A stretch of 64,000 nt of DNA from Rotaria sordida (taxonomy: Eukaryota; Rotifera; Eurotatoria; Philodinida; Philodinidae), in the NCBI GenBank assembly GCA_905250125.1, contig CAJNOL010000031.1:62001-126000 (forward strand), in the 5' to 3' direction. This document shows, one piece after another, positions 51,719-64,000 of this stretch. A model generated the notes under the pieces. The model saw nothing but the letters and a program-made list of their open reading frames with translations, did not search any database and was not told where the DNA came from. Both the position numbers and the translations under genes were made by a program. The stretch's first letter is position 1. The number at the start of each line of letters is the position of its first letter.

Positions 51719-54359
51719 ATGGATTCAACATCTGATAATTCTAAATTATCATTTATAAGTCGTTATCATGTGATACTTAAATCTCATTATTTTTTGTTTT
51801 TTTCTGCATATGGTGTTGTATTTCCAATATTAAATTTAACATTGCGTTCTCATGGCCTTTCAAATACGGAAATTTCAGTGTCAAACACAATTCTTAAATT
51901 TTTAATTTTCCTAACAAATCCATTAATGGGTTTTATTGCTGATAAATCTCGTCGTTTTCTTACAACATTTAATATTCTAGTAGTTATATATAGTATTGCT
52001 TTTACAATTCTATTTTTATTACCAAATATTAAATCTCATCATATTCAAGCTGATTTACATTATTTAAAACCATCAGAATATGTATTAGATTTTTGTGCAA
52101 GTCAAGAAGTAGTAACAAAATGTTCATCAAGATCTGATTGTGGTTGTTCTTATCAAGCATATTGTCAAAGAGAAAATTACTTATTTAATTTTACATTTAC
52201 AATGAATTCAAATAATATACAAAAAAGATTAAAAGATACATTAAAATCTCAATGTGGTATTGATTATCGAGTATCAATTGATGAAGTTTTATTAGAAAAT
52301 AAATTAGGTTAGTTAAATCTTTTATGAAGAAATAAGATAGAAAAAAAAAAAACTTTTTTTTGTCAAGATTTTCAAAGTTCGTCAATGATTAAATGTGAAA
52401 TAACTTGTTCAATTCCTTTTTTTTGTCATGGTTTACGATATAAAGGACAAACAATTTACATTTTTCTCTATGGTATTTTATATATCATCGGTTATAGTTT
52501 AGTTTCAGCTGCAAATGCTATGGGTGCATCGATTGGTTTTTCTAGTTTACCAGGGGCAGATCTATTTGGAAAACAACGTGTTTGGGGTACAATTGGTTTT
52601 GGTATAATAGCTTTTTCTACTAGCCGTATTTATGAATTATTTCGTAGTGAATATGTTTATGTAATTATGTTTAATATTATTTCAATTTTGACAATTATTG
52701 TAACAAGTTTTATTCCTATGCATAAAAATGAAAAGAAAACTAATGAAAAAAAACAAAAATTAAATTTATCAACACTTATAACATTATTCAAAAATATGGA
52801 TGTATTTATTTTTCTCTCAATAACATTTATTTGGGGAATGAGTTATGGTTGTTTACATCCGGTAAAATAAAAATAAACATTTTAGCTTTTACATATATAT
52901 TTATATATATCTTATAATGCCTTTTGTTTTTCAAGTATTTGGCTCTATATGTTGATGAAATGGCTCCATGTCAATCACGTTCTATTATTGGTTTCATGTT
53001 TTTAATAGCATCAATATCTGAAGTTACTGCTTTTTATTCAGCTAAAAGATTGATCAATTTTTTTGGTCCTAATTTATCATCGATTATTATTTTTCTGGCA
53101 TTTTCTGTTCGATTTGGTGGTTATTATTTTATATCAGAACCACGTTTTTTTCTACCATTAGAAACAATGCATTTTTTTAATTTTGGTATTCTTTATGTAT
53201 TAATTGCTCAAAAAGCAGATCTTATTGGTAGAAATACAAAAATATTTGTCAATGAAAATATTTATTATATTATTTATTTCTAGCACCACCAGGACTTTCT
53301 GGTACATTACAAGGAATTGCTCATGGTGTTATACTTGGTTTAGGTAATATTTACTATTATAAATTAGAATTATATTGTCTTTTAGTGATTATTTCTATAT
53401 TCATTTGTATGGATATCTTTAAAGAAAAAAAATATTTGACCTATTTATTTATTTAGAACTTTTATTAATGAAATATATCGTTGGATTAAATTCATTAAGA
53501 AATGAAGAATAATTGTTTTTATTAAAGATTGATTATTGAGAGTTCAATAAAATATTTTCATTGAAATTTAGTCGAATATAATTTTCAGAATATAACAATG
53601 AAGAAAAAAAAATTTGATTAGATTTAATTAAGCAGAAATTTTATACGAATATTTAATATGTTACCCGAAAAAAAAAATTATTGTTCCATTATCATACAAA
53701 AAATTTCTATTATGTGATGAATACTAAATATATTTTGTTTTAATCAAATTTCTAATCATATAAATTTTTATATTATTGTGATGAATTAGAAATAATTATT
53801 AATTAATGGAACTATGAATAACTATTAGTATCCGAAGAAAAAATATATATATATATGCAAATGATGTCAATAAATTGATCAATATCAACTGCGATATTAT
53901 TTTTGTATTGAATTACTCTCAAGAGATAATTCTCCTGTAGTTTGAGATAATTGATCGATGTAAAGGAGAATGATTAACATATTTATGCAAGAGATCTATT
54001 CACTTAGCAATCCATCAACAATAAAATATCGTATGTTATTCTTCTAGGTTGTGGTATTGGTTTAATTGTGTCTTCATATATCTATATTGTTATTCAACAA
54101 CGTCTTCTTTTTCTTGTCTTTGCTATTCTGAATATCGTTGCTGCTATTTTTTATTCAATTTATTTTTTATTAACATATAAAAAATCTTCAATTAAAAATG
54201 TAATCGTATCAACTGATAATAACATTGTGCTTGAAGAAGGTAATTTTATTTATAAAAGAAAATAGTGAATATATATTTAATTTAGATGCAAATTTAAATC
54301 AAGAATCTTTACCATCATTAGCAATGATGGCAACAAATAATACCGAAAATAAACAGTAG
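51719..54359 (+). CDS. MFSD6-like major facilitator, copy 1
   Basis: Six exons, 51719-52307, 52368-52861, 52936-53227, 53284-53343, 54048-54239, 54286-54359; 1701 nt, 566 aa. It has the twelve-helix MFS layout with an N-terminal SHYFLFFSAYGVVFPILNLT helix and the cytoplasmic loop NPLMGFIADKSRRF (MFS motif A-like). A large extracellular Cys-rich loop follows (about residues 115-210: DFCASQEVVTKCSSRSDCGC). The second half contains GFSSLPGADLFGKQRVWGTI and PPGLSGTLQG, both typical of MFSD6/MFS_1_like proteins. The substrate is unknown. Intron 4 is long (704 bp). Exons 3 and 4 have exactly the same lengths (292 and 60 nt) as in the downstream paralog, showing tandem duplication. Its central cytoplasmic loop is shorter than in copy 2. 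Confidence 0.9.
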
Positions 54360-56576
54360 ACAAATTGAGTCATGTGGTGTTTTGTTGATTCTTATTCATT
54401 AATATAGATTTTTGATGAAAACAAACGCCATGAAAATTTTTTTAAAAGTTCTTTTTTCTTTTCATTTATTATTCCTAGTTCTATAACATTCGTTTATATG
54501 TATGATAAGTAGAAATCAGTTTGAAAAATTTTTTTTTTTTACATGATCGAAATAAATAGCACAGATATTTACTCGTAGCTTTGATGCTTTCAGACTATTT
54601 TTATTTATTTTATGTGTTAAAGTATTAGTGAAAATGTTTTCAAGGAAGAAATATGTGTCACGGTTCTTGCATTTTTATAATAGACACGTACATTGAAGTA
54701 TGGAGAAATGTCTCGCAAATAATTTATGGAAGTAATTTGCATTATAATTTAAGTTGGGAATTTGTGACAAAACAATATTCACATATGAATAGAAATCTAC
54801 GTGAATAATGTTAAACATGTAAATATCTTTAATAGAAATATTAGATTATTGCAATACTATAGTACTTATTTAGTGTCTTTGTTACATTTTTTAAAATTCA
54901 TTATGATGAATTTTATAAGTTGAAATATTGAACTAGAGTCTTACTGAATATATAATTCGATTTTTAAAACAAGTTTAAAAAAAAATGCTTAAATGAAATA
55001 TTATTTACTATTTCAGCTAGAATTATCTTCAAGTTATACAATTTAATATAAACCTAGGTATTAAAGCAATCAATTATTTTTTTTAAATAAATCTTGTGAT
55101 TTCCTTTTCCTTATCAACACAACCATTGCATGTTACTAGCACATATATAAAGTAATTTTTCGCTTCATTTTTATTACTATTCTTTGCATGCGTACACATA
55201 TTTATTGATTTATTTGTTGAGAATACAAACAAAAATAAGAGCGAAAAAGCATGCATAGAGTTCAAGTAAAAACAAAATGTCTATTTTATTTTTTCTTAAT
55301 TCAAATTAATTTCAAGTTTAAGGATTATTAATGTTATAATTTATTATCGTCGTGAAAAGTACTATGATCAGACAGATAATTTTCTTTTTACTGAAGTATA
55401 CGTCCATAAATAATGAAAATAATTAAATTTGACAATATTTTCTTCTTTCTTGTTCTTTTCTGTAAAAAGTTAATCCGTAGCCTAGAAGACGGAAGGAACA
55501 CATAATAGTGCAATTGTCTGGGCTTTTTTCTTCAATGTGCGCGCTTATGCAAAATGTTTGTCAAGAAAGAAAAAGCGACAAGAACATGTTTCCGTCGTTA
55601 TTTCTACTCTACGAATTCTCAATAAAACATGGCATCTGTCTCTATTTGATTAAGTGACTATATCAGTAAAAGTTACACCTGCAAATTGTCATACATTACT
55701 ACTGCTATTTAATTACCAAAATAAAAATAATAATGAAAGTGAGTAAGTGGTACAAAACTATTCTCTTTTATTAAAAAAAGAATAAAAGCAAGAGACTATT
55801 GATCGATTTTCAAGAGTAAGCTTAGTACCATTTATAATAAGACTATAGTCAATACTCAAACTAGTTCACTATTTATGATTATCATTAAGCTTCTATGGAA
55901 GGATAAAAAAGAAACAATGATAAATCACATTTACAACCAGGCACCTAAGCTCAAAGTATATTTGAATAGTACTTTTCTTTTCCTTGTCAAGGCATTTCAA
56001 CACATGATAACTGAAATAAATAGTTTATTATGTAGATGAGATTCTTTATTTTGCACTTTTTTCGTTTTCTTCATGCTTTATCATAAAAAAATGTTGGAAT
56101 GATAAATAAATGAATTAAAAAATTGCATTTATAGCATATATTGAAGACCTAAATTTATCAGTTATTTCGTTTCTTATTTAGTTTTCTATGTATATTGATA
56201 AGAATAAAATTTTTGACGATACCATAATGTCTGTTTTACCAGAAGTTTTTTTTTTCTTCTTTTTTTTCCTTGTTTTTTGACCTTGATACTTCTTTTTTCC
56301 TATATAAAGACCGTAATACACGACGGTTTCTTCTTTCTTCTCTTCGAATAGAATAGAGAGTAGCATAGAACGATCATTATTGTGCAACTTCTCATTACAG
56401 CTTTTTTTTCCGTCTCGTTTATGCTAGAATTGCATAGACATGTAGCTTATGATTACTAGCTAGAAGCATATTATGTCAAACAATGGATATATTAATTAGA
56501 AGAATATTTTTATGTATTTTTCTTCAGATATGAACAACAAAAATTAAAAGAAGAAAAAAAAAAGAAAACAAACGGC
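54360..56576. other. Intergenic region between the MFSD6-like paralogs
   Basis: 2.2 kb of AT-rich sequence with no supported gene. Frames at 55083-55265 and 56178-56387 are compositional. No inverted repeat of the kind common elsewhere was noticed. Confidence 0.55.
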
Positions 56577-58952
56577 ATGGAATCACCTTCAATGTTAGCA
56601 CCAACGACAAATGTCGTTAGTGCATCTTCATCGTTACCATTTGTTCACCGGTATTATGTTCTATTGAAAGCACATTACTTTCTTTTCTTTTCGGCATTTG
56701 GTATACTCTATCCAATATTAAATATAACATTACGTGGTCGTGGTTTATCAACTACAGAAATCTCATATGCTAATTTAATTATTCCATTTTTAGTCTTTTT
56801 TACAAATCCATTATTGGGTTTTGTTGCTGATCGTTCTCGTCGTTATTTATTAACATTTAATTGTATCATTATTATTATAACATGTTTATATAGTATTTTG
56901 TTTATTTTACCAACAATTAAATCAAATTATATTCAAGCTACTATTGTTTACGATAATCAATTAGGTCATGTATTAGATTTTTGTGCTAGTGAAGAAGTAG
57001 CAACAAAATGTTCATCAAGATCAGAATGTGGATGTTCTTATACATCATTATGTCAAACAACAAATTCACCATTTAATTTTACATTTACAATGAGTTCAAA
57101 AGATACTCGTCAACCCAAAAAATCATCAATTGATACAAGTGAATTTTCAACATGTGGAATCCAATATCGAGTACCTGTTGATAAATTTATACACAATTAT
57201 ACTTCACATTTATATTCAAATATTGATAATACATCTTTATTAGTTGTTTGTGAAATAACTTGTTCAATAACACATTTTTGTCATGGAACACGTCAATCTC
57301 AACAAGCACTTTATATTCTTCTTTATGCACTTTTATTTATTGTTGGTACAAATCTTCTTTCAATAGGAATAACTATTGGTGCATCAATTGGTTTTGCTAC
57401 TTTACCACGACCTGATATATTTGGAGAACAACGTGTTTGGGGTACAATTGGTTTTGGTTTATCAGCTTTTGCTGCTAGTCGTATTTATGCACGTTATAAA
57501 ACAGAATATGTTTATATTATTATGTTTTCTATAACAACAATTATATGTATTTGTGTAACAAGTTTTATTCGTATTCAACCTCATAAACGACGACGAAAGA
57601 AAACAAATGATAATATACAAAATAATGAACAAGAAATAGATGATATTAGTGTAAATAATATTACAATAGAAACGAAGAATAAAGATGCATCTCAATTCAA
57701 AGTAGCTGCACTTATTCCTTTACTTAAAAAAATAGATGTTATTGTTTTCCTTTCACTTACATTCATATGGGGAATGTCTTATGCAGCTCTTGATCCAGTA
57801 TGTATTTAGTTCAAATATTCTAAAGAATACTTGAAAGAACTAGAATTGAAAAATATCTATTGTAAAATTTATATTCTTTACTATCATACAAATCAAGTAG
57901 TTCATTTCCGAGTTATCAAGTATTGTTTACTCTGAATAGTACCAGAAAGTCAATGCGAAATATTATTTGTTTAGGAAAATAAAATCAGTTTTATTAAGTA
58001 TACTTAGTTCTAATGAAAAAAAAAAGAACGGGGTTAAGTAAATATTCGTATTATTGCATCTATCATAAGATTAAGTGATAATAAAATCTATAATTTATTA
58101 ATGATAGTATTTCATTTTTGTTTAGTATCTATATTTATATATTGATGAAATAGCACCATGTCAATCACATGTTATTGTTGGTTGGATGTCAATGATATCT
58201 GCATCGGCTGAAGTCATAGCTCTCTTTCTTGCTTCACGAATGCTTAGATTATTAGGTATGAATACAGCTTCAATAATTATTTTGATAGCATTTGCAATCC
58301 GATTTGCTGGTTATTATTTTATTCGTCGACCTTATTTTCTATTAATTATGGAAACAATGCATTATTTTAATTTTGGTATTCTCTATGTACTCATTGCTCA
58401 AAAAGCAGATTCCATTGGTACATAAGAAATATTTTCTTATGAGAAGAAAAAAAAAACAAAATTTTCTTTTTGTTATTATAGCACCACCAGGACTTGCTGG
58501 TACATTACAAGGTGTTGTCTATGGAGTTTCATTTGGTTTAGGTATGATATTTTAAATAAAAATCTTTTGAATATTTTTATTATTAAAAACTCATAACTAT
58601 AGGTCGTGGTATTGGTTTGATCGCTTCCTCAATTATTTATACACGTCTTCAATCAAGACTTTTATTTTTAGTATTTGCATTGTTTGATACAATAGCTGCC
58701 TTAATCTATAGTACTTATTTTCTTTTGCAAGCAAAATTCTCAAAGAAATCTGCTCAATTGAATAATACTATGAATATACCAAAAATTGTTATTGAGTCAG
58801 GTGAATATATTAAAAAAAAATTTTTTTTTTGTTATATATTTTCAAATTAAATAATTTATTTATTTTTTTCTATAGCAACAATTATAAACGAAGAACCTTT
58901 ATTAATTTCATCATCAACAAATAAAATAGACAATAAAATTATCGAACAATAG
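56577..58952 (+). CDS. MFSD6-like major facilitator, copy 2
   Basis: Five exons, 56577-57797, 58126-58417, 58482-58541, 58603-58800, 58876-58952; 1848 nt, 615 aa. Same family and fold as copy 1: YYVLLKAHYFLFFSAFGILY helix, NPLLGFVADRSRRYLL motif-A loop, extracellular DFCASEEVATKCSSRSECGC segment, GFATLPRPDIFGEQRVWGTI, and PPGLAGTLQGVVYG. The first two exons of copy 1 correspond to one fused exon here, so copy 1 has gained an intron or copy 2 has lost one. A central basic loop (HKRRRKKTNDN, about residues 335-375) adds about 40 residues. Intron 1 is 328 bp. Predicted plasma or organelle membrane transporter; substrate not inferable. Confidence 0.91.
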
Positions 58953-59587
58953 AAACAAAAAGAATTCTCTTCATCGAAAAGGTCAATTATTATTTTTCCG
59001 ATTCAGATATCTCGAGAGAGTAATGATGATGATATACGTATAGCAAGCATCCTTCTGCTTATTAATGTTTTGTTAATGCATTTCTTTTTTTTGTTTCTGT
59101 ATCCTTCCGTTGACGTTCTATATCTGTGTTATTGTAATTCTATAACAAAAATAGATAGACAACCAAACAGACCAGAAGAGACATTTTAGAGTGATATCTT
59201 ACCCGTTATTGTTTTCTTTTCGTTTCTTTTTTTTTTTTTTTTTTGAATAAGTTTATTTTTTTTTTCATTTCCGTATTTTAATCATTTGTTTGTTACTGTG
59301 TTCAGAACAAAATAATAAATCAATCGATATAAAACTATCAGCAGATAAATTTTATCAAATGTTAAATATGACGAACACTTTTAATTTATTTCAATATACA
59401 TAAGAAATTATCCAAAACGAAATCAGAATATATCATGCAACAAAACTTCAATTTTTTTTGTTTCATAATACTTAAACATGTATTCTACTCTGATGAGATT
59501 TGAATGTTAATCATTGCAATACAAAGAAGACACATTAGGGAGATGCAAAAAAAAACTCTTCTAATAGTTTTATAATACAACGAACAA

Positions 59588-60465
59588 CTCAAATGTCATG
59601 CTACTAATGTAGGCATATCGCAATACCAATATAGCATTGGTATTGATAATAGAAGGTCGCGTATACTATAATTTAAAGAGATTTATCATATTCAGGTCAA
59701 ATAAACATTCTTATTGCGAAGATAACTAATTTTAAATATCAGCTGTTCATAACATATACGAATCGTGATATTTGAATTTCAAAGTATTTACAGTCTATGT
59801 CATGTCTCCATACTTCAAAATTACGGTAGCATTTATTTTCGTTTTTGTCATTATGATTGAATAGAGCTCGATGATTTACATAAGAAAAAACAGTATCACA
59901 CATATTTGAGAGCTATTTTACAACAGTTATAATTTTATATTTATTACGCTTATATTTACGAGAAACAGGACATTCGCCGTGTTGATTTTTGAGAGCATTT
60001 GTTTGCTTTAAATACAGTCGATATAATGATTGCCGTAATTAACACACCCACATAATTACTGTGTGAGAATGAAGGTTGCATCTAATGTGAGGAGATATTC
60101 TTTCGATACTTGCTGAAAGTCTATGACGAAATTCATATTTCTCTAAATATAAGAGTAATAAACATAAAATTATAACTGTCATAAAATAATTCTTGAATAT
60201 ATGACATAGACTGTGAATACCTTGAAATTCGAATATCACGGTCCATGCACACTATGAACAGCTCATATTTAAAACTATATAGTTAGTATGGCAGTGAGAG
60301 TATTCATTTGATCTGAATATGATCAGCCTCGTTAACTTACAGTATGTGACCTTCTATTGTAAGTGGTATTTGTATTGGCTAATGTTTGTATTCACAGTAA
60401 TTAATACTAAATATCACTCAATACCAAATGGTATTAGTCTTGTGACATGCCTAACTAAATCCTTT
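59588..60465. repeat. Foldback element J
   Basis: The left arm at about 59588-59815 pairs with about 60200-60465. Matching blocks: AATAGAAGGTCGCGTATACT against AATAGAAGGTCACATACTGT; ATCATATTCAGGTCAAATAA against ATCATATTCAGATCAAATGA; AGCTGTTCATA on both; CGTGATATTTGAATTTCAAA against CGTGATATTCGAATTTCAAG; and ACAGTCTATGTCAT on both. Ends carry TACCAAT/GGTATT-type mini-palindromes (AATACCAATATAGCATTGGT). The interior of about 385 bp lacks a gene. It is the largest element in the window, with MITE-like long termini. Confidence 0.87.
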
Positions 60466-60794
60466 TATAATCAGTGACATTTTATCGATAAAAGAAGTTT
60501 TCAAAATAGAAAATTTGATCGATAAATAATGATAAACTATTGCAAAACTCTAGAGATTTTATTACAGTTGGTAATTCTATAATAATCAATTCGAATAACA
60601 TGTTTGATCAGTGAAACTAGCAACTATTGTCTTTCTTTCAGTTTTTGCATGATTTGAAAAAAAAAGATAAATGACTTTTGATGTTTAACGATTGACAATA
60701 TCTACTACTGATATCAATGTCATTTGAAATTTTCACATAAAAAAAGATGTTAAAACACCGAATAATCATAACAAATTTTTCAGAAAATCAAGCC

Positions 60795-60945
60795 ATTAGT
60801 TTTTCAGTGCCTACAACTCGAGCATAAAATTTGCTCCTATCATATGAAATAGTAGAGCGAATCAATCTCTACAAAATGAGATATTCCCGAGCTGTTTACA
60901 AGGTTTTTTCCGTTAAATTACATAAGATTTATAGAAGGACTGAGA
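60795..60945. repeat. Solitary arm of the E-type foldback
   Basis: TAGTTTTTCAGTGCCTA, then AGTAGAGCGAATCAA, then ACAAAATGAGATATTCCCGA and a GTTTTTTCCGTTAA run appear in the same order and spacing as one arm of E1 (AGTTTTTCAGTACCTA, GATAGAGCAAAC, AGAAAATGAGATGTCTCCAA, GTTTTTTAGCTGAG). No opposing arm was found nearby. This shows the E family is dispersed. Confidence 0.6.
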
Positions 60946-62644
60946 TGGAATTTTTGTCAAATCATTCTCTGCCAATGGTCGCTAGAATAACTAAACAAGA
61001 ATACGCCTAAGGTTTAATGAAATATAAAAAATCCAAAACAAAAAAAAAATACTTTATATCAAAAGAAGAATCCATATAAAATCAAACAAATAAGCCTTTT
61101 CAAACATTCTTCACCATATTTTATTTCTTTTTTTAATAAAATTTATCAAAAATTCTTTTATTGCAAATAAAACAGCGGTTTCAGAAGAGTCACCGATAAA
61201 ATAACTTTATAAATAGAATATTAGCCTGTCCAATGTACTAATGATGTGGTCTAGTACACCGAGGATTCATATTTTTACATAGAGCTATTTGATTGGTCCA
61301 ATTACCGTGTGGTGAAGAAAGGGGACTTAAGGACATATTAGGCCTTGATTTCTTTTCTTCGAGTACATTATTGAGTAGGCAAAAGCAATATCAATTTCAA
61401 GTGATTGTAGTAAGAGAAAAAAAGAAGGAAGTAAATCTATGAAAAACAATGTCAAAAGAATACGTGTGTTTTTGACACATCTTGTTAACTAAACATTTAC
61501 TTTACTTTGAGCCATTTTATAACCTTTTCATTGTCAATTGTATGTGTTAGTAAGCGCAATTCGTCGAATTATCGTGAAACTTTCGAAATATATCCAGCTC
61601 AGTAATAATCTTCTTCATCGATTAATATCATACAGAAATTCTGAAAGATTTTTATTTAGTGTAGCTAGAGAATATTTCGTTTCAAAAATTTCAATTTTTT
61701 CAAAATTATCTATTTGGTATCCATTTGGTAGGTCCGATATTTCGAAGATGGAGAGACAAAAAAAAATATTCTTTTTACTAGTTAACAGTTCATGAAGTTC
61801 ACTACAAAAAATGTTCTTATCATTTTCAAATCTCATGCTTCCTTTATTCTCTACAATCGTTCTACAAATAATCACTCCAGTGATCGACAGGAAGTAAAGC
61901 GTTAATTTACTATTCTTTAAAAATGAATCATTGTTAATTTCAAAGATTCAATTTTTTCTTGGTAATATAATATCATCAGATGACTTTTTTTAATTCCATT
62001 ATTATTCTATCATATTTTTTCATACGAATTAAATCAATTGTTTTTTTACAATATTCGAGAGAAAAACGGCAGACTTCACTATATACTAAGGACATACGAA
62101 AAGTAATGATTTTAGCAGATAAAAGCTCATAAGAAAGAGATAATCAAGTTTTTGTTCTAGTAAGTATTTGAGCTAGTAACCATACATAATTACACATAAT
62201 CAATTTGTTTGAAGACATTTATTGAAAGTATTTTTGATCAAAAAACTCATCATTTCAATTACAGTACTCAATACGCCAAATACATGAAGCAATAGTAAGT
62301 AACAAACTCTGGATGCTTCACACATAAATCAGTTTAGATTCTTTGAACTATAATCGAATCTCAAAACAAGGTTTCGTATCTTTTCTAAAGACAACTAGTC
62401 AAATACTATGTAAAAAAACAAACTAACAAATATGAAAAGAAACAAGACTTCTAATCATCAATGTTATATCAATCATTTCTTAAAACTACTTATTAATTGC
62501 ATGACAAGACAAAAATCATCGGCTACACCTCAAGACATCAACATCAAACTATATATTCATAAAGAAGATTTTACAATAAAACATCTCTATGCGAGCATCT
62601 TCTTATACTGAACTGTCATGCGTCCGCCCAAACGAACTTCCGAT

Positions 62645-62690
62645 GTGGGCATAGGTGTGGAAGAAAAAAAGATCCACACCTACACCCACA
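62645..62690. repeat. Short hairpin of TGTGGG-like sequence
   Basis: GGGCATAGGTGTGGA and TCCACACCTACACCC, separated by 11 bp, form a 15-bp stem with two mismatches. The composition matches the other GTGTGG tracts. It may be a head-to-head remnant of a telomere-like repeat or a chance structure. Confidence 0.5.
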
Positions 62691-63369
62691 CTGAGAATCT
62701 CCTAATAATAAGAAACTCGATAAACTGAGCGCTTTTGGTCAGTTCCGATTGTGCTCACATTAGAGAAGTTTTCCTGTCTTATCATCTTACATCAGAACCT
62801 AACATAATTATTTTATATCCGCCTTATTCTACTAATACAGTACTAAAGTATTTTTCAGATGCTTGATCTAATTGATGAAATTCATCCATCAAACAGCTCT
62901 GAATCACAGTATGGAGTGCCGTAATTAAGATAATGAATTTTTTAATTAAGGATTATTTTAAAAAAAAAACTTCAGCAAATTGATTGTGCTTGATTAAGCA
63001 TATCTACCTTAGTATGCCATAAAAGTATTAAAAGCTAGAGTTTAAAGATTTTAAGATTGAAGTCTCTGCTATTTCCTGTTCGACAATCTTTATGTTCAAA
63101 TTCTTTTTTATATCATTAACAAATTATTCTTCATGTTTACTTAATTCAATATTAGTAAATTGAATTTTAAATAATTACTTCAGCATGATTATGATTGTTA
63201 ACTAAACATAAATAAATCATAGTTGGTGCACAAACACCACATTCATGATTTGTATTTATCAAAAACAAAAAAAGTTAATATTAGTATGACAAGAAAAAAC
63301 AAAACATTTCACAACTTCTAATAAAACATTCTCAATATAATATATTAAGAAGAAAAACAAAATAAAATA

Positions 63370-64000
63370 TCACAGATCGATATGATTAAGATTCTAAAAA
63401 TAAATACATAAACAATCATTTGAAATTTAATTTTTAATTTTTACCTCTAAACGATGACAAACACAATTATCTTTTTTTATATGACTTTCATCAAATTCAT
63501 GTTGAACTAATTCCATATCTGAAGAGATTTTAATTGGTGATATTAAACGTTTAGCATATTCTTGTAAAACTTGTACATGATAACAAAGAATATGATTAGG
63601 AAGAAGATTTCGTTGAGTAAATCGTTGTGCACGTTTTACTATTTGTTGTGCCTCAACAGAAAAATTAAAAAAATATATTCAATAAAAATTCATAAGATTT
63701 TATCTATTATCATACTTCATCATCATGATCTTTTGCCCATTGAATTTTTTCAATTAAATCTGATAAATCTTTTTTTATTGGTATATAATGTTTATATGGT
63801 ATAAGATCTCGATAGAAATGTTCATAATATGAACTTGTTTGTTTAAATATAAGTCCATCACCAGCTAATAAATAAGGTAATCGATATGAAGCAACTGTTC
63901 CATCAAGTGATATTTGATATTTATAATCAAAAAATTTTGTCATTGGAATATATTCAGCAAATGGTTCAAATTCAGATTTTTGATCACGAAAGAAAAACAT
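63370..64000 (-). CDS. POGLUT2/3-like (KDELC) GT90 glucosyltransferase, C-terminal part
   Basis: Runs off the right edge (5' end outside). Exons: 63716-64000 (partial), 63445-63651, and a probable last coding exon 63370-63393. The reading is CAP10/GT90: FFDYKYQISLDGTVASYRLP, LLAGDGLIFKQTSSYYEHFY, PYKHYIPIKKDLSDLIEKI, WAKDHDDE. It matches the end of KDELC1/POGLUT2, an ER enzyme that adds O-glucose to EGF repeats. After CVCHRLE the human proteins end in KDEL; here the most likely splice gives NLNHIDL and a stop, so no standard retrieval signal is seen. The last exon is the uncertain part: its acceptor (TTTTTAG) is good but the exon is only 24 nt. Confidence 0.87.

Larger units (their letters stand above)
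58953..63369. other. Gene-poor region with foldback J
   Basis: 4.4 kb with no supported gene. It contains poly-T runs, foldback J (59588-60465), a solitary arm of the E-type foldback (about 60795-60945) and a GT/AC hairpin near 62645-62690. On the minus strand a short stretch at 63180-63260 reads like protein (CGVCAPTMIYLCLVNNHNHA), but no acceptor site precedes it. Confidence 0.5.

Noticed and set aside
63180..63260. Protein-like minus-strand stretch CGVCAPTMIYLCLV as a further POGLUT exon
   Set aside because: No AG acceptor lies just upstream, and the KDELC family does not contain this sequence.

Overview
This is an AT-rich animal nuclear window with genes on both strands. Most coding introns are 50-65 bp with plain GT..AG ends; a few are long (0.6-1.8 kb) and carry inverted repeats. 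The gene set is metazoan: PIWI, CHK2, ADCK5, AFG3L2, MFSD6-like, POGLUT and a GLIPR2-like CAP protein. Together with short introns, a LACT-2-type beta-lactamase-like pseudogene, a bacterial-looking PLP decarboxylase and scattered TGTGGG-like tracts, this suggests a bdelloid rotifer. That assignment is inference; no marker gene proves it.

Layout. 1-695 (-): 5' end of a PIWI gene running off the left edge. 3270-5754 (-): seven-exon gene with a DUF4476/PROSER1-like N-terminus and Ser/Thr-rich tail. 7.97-8.55 kb: 108-bp minisatellite open on both strands, ending in a 10-N gap. 13698-14378 (+): CAP/GLIPR2-like protein. 15744-17621 (-): PLP-dependent decarboxylase with an unusual N-terminal extension. 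19.3-19.55 kb (-): decayed hAT transposase. 22029-23274 (+): broken glycosyltransferase-like gene. 24790-25869 (+): intronless coiled-coil protein. 31677-31841 (-): PMP3-like peptide. 33045-37917 (-): ADCK5. 38105-41508 (-): CHK2. 42.15-43.39 kb (-): LACT-2-like pseudogene. 44921-45990 (+): single-pass membrane protein. 47214-51121 (+): AFG3L2. 51719-54359 and 56577-58952 (+): tandem MFSD6-like transporters. 63370-64000 (-): 3' end of a POGLUT2/3-like gene continuing off the right edge.

For the multi-exon genes I read each junction from the sequence and checked that coding lengths are multiples of three and that phases agree. Positions are good to a few bases except where stated.

Two things stand out. 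First, ADCK5 carries two alternative versions of one C-terminal segment (exons 5+6 versus exon 7) whose splice phases make them mutually exclusive; the exon-7 form gives 582 aa, close to the usual ADCK5 length. Second, the window holds at least ten long imperfect inverted repeats (about 0.15-0.9 kb each). Most look unrelated to each other, but one family occurs three times. Several lie inside introns of ADCK5, CHK2 and AFG3L2, so their transcripts would fold into hairpins. No CRISPR array, rRNA or convincing tRNA was seen.
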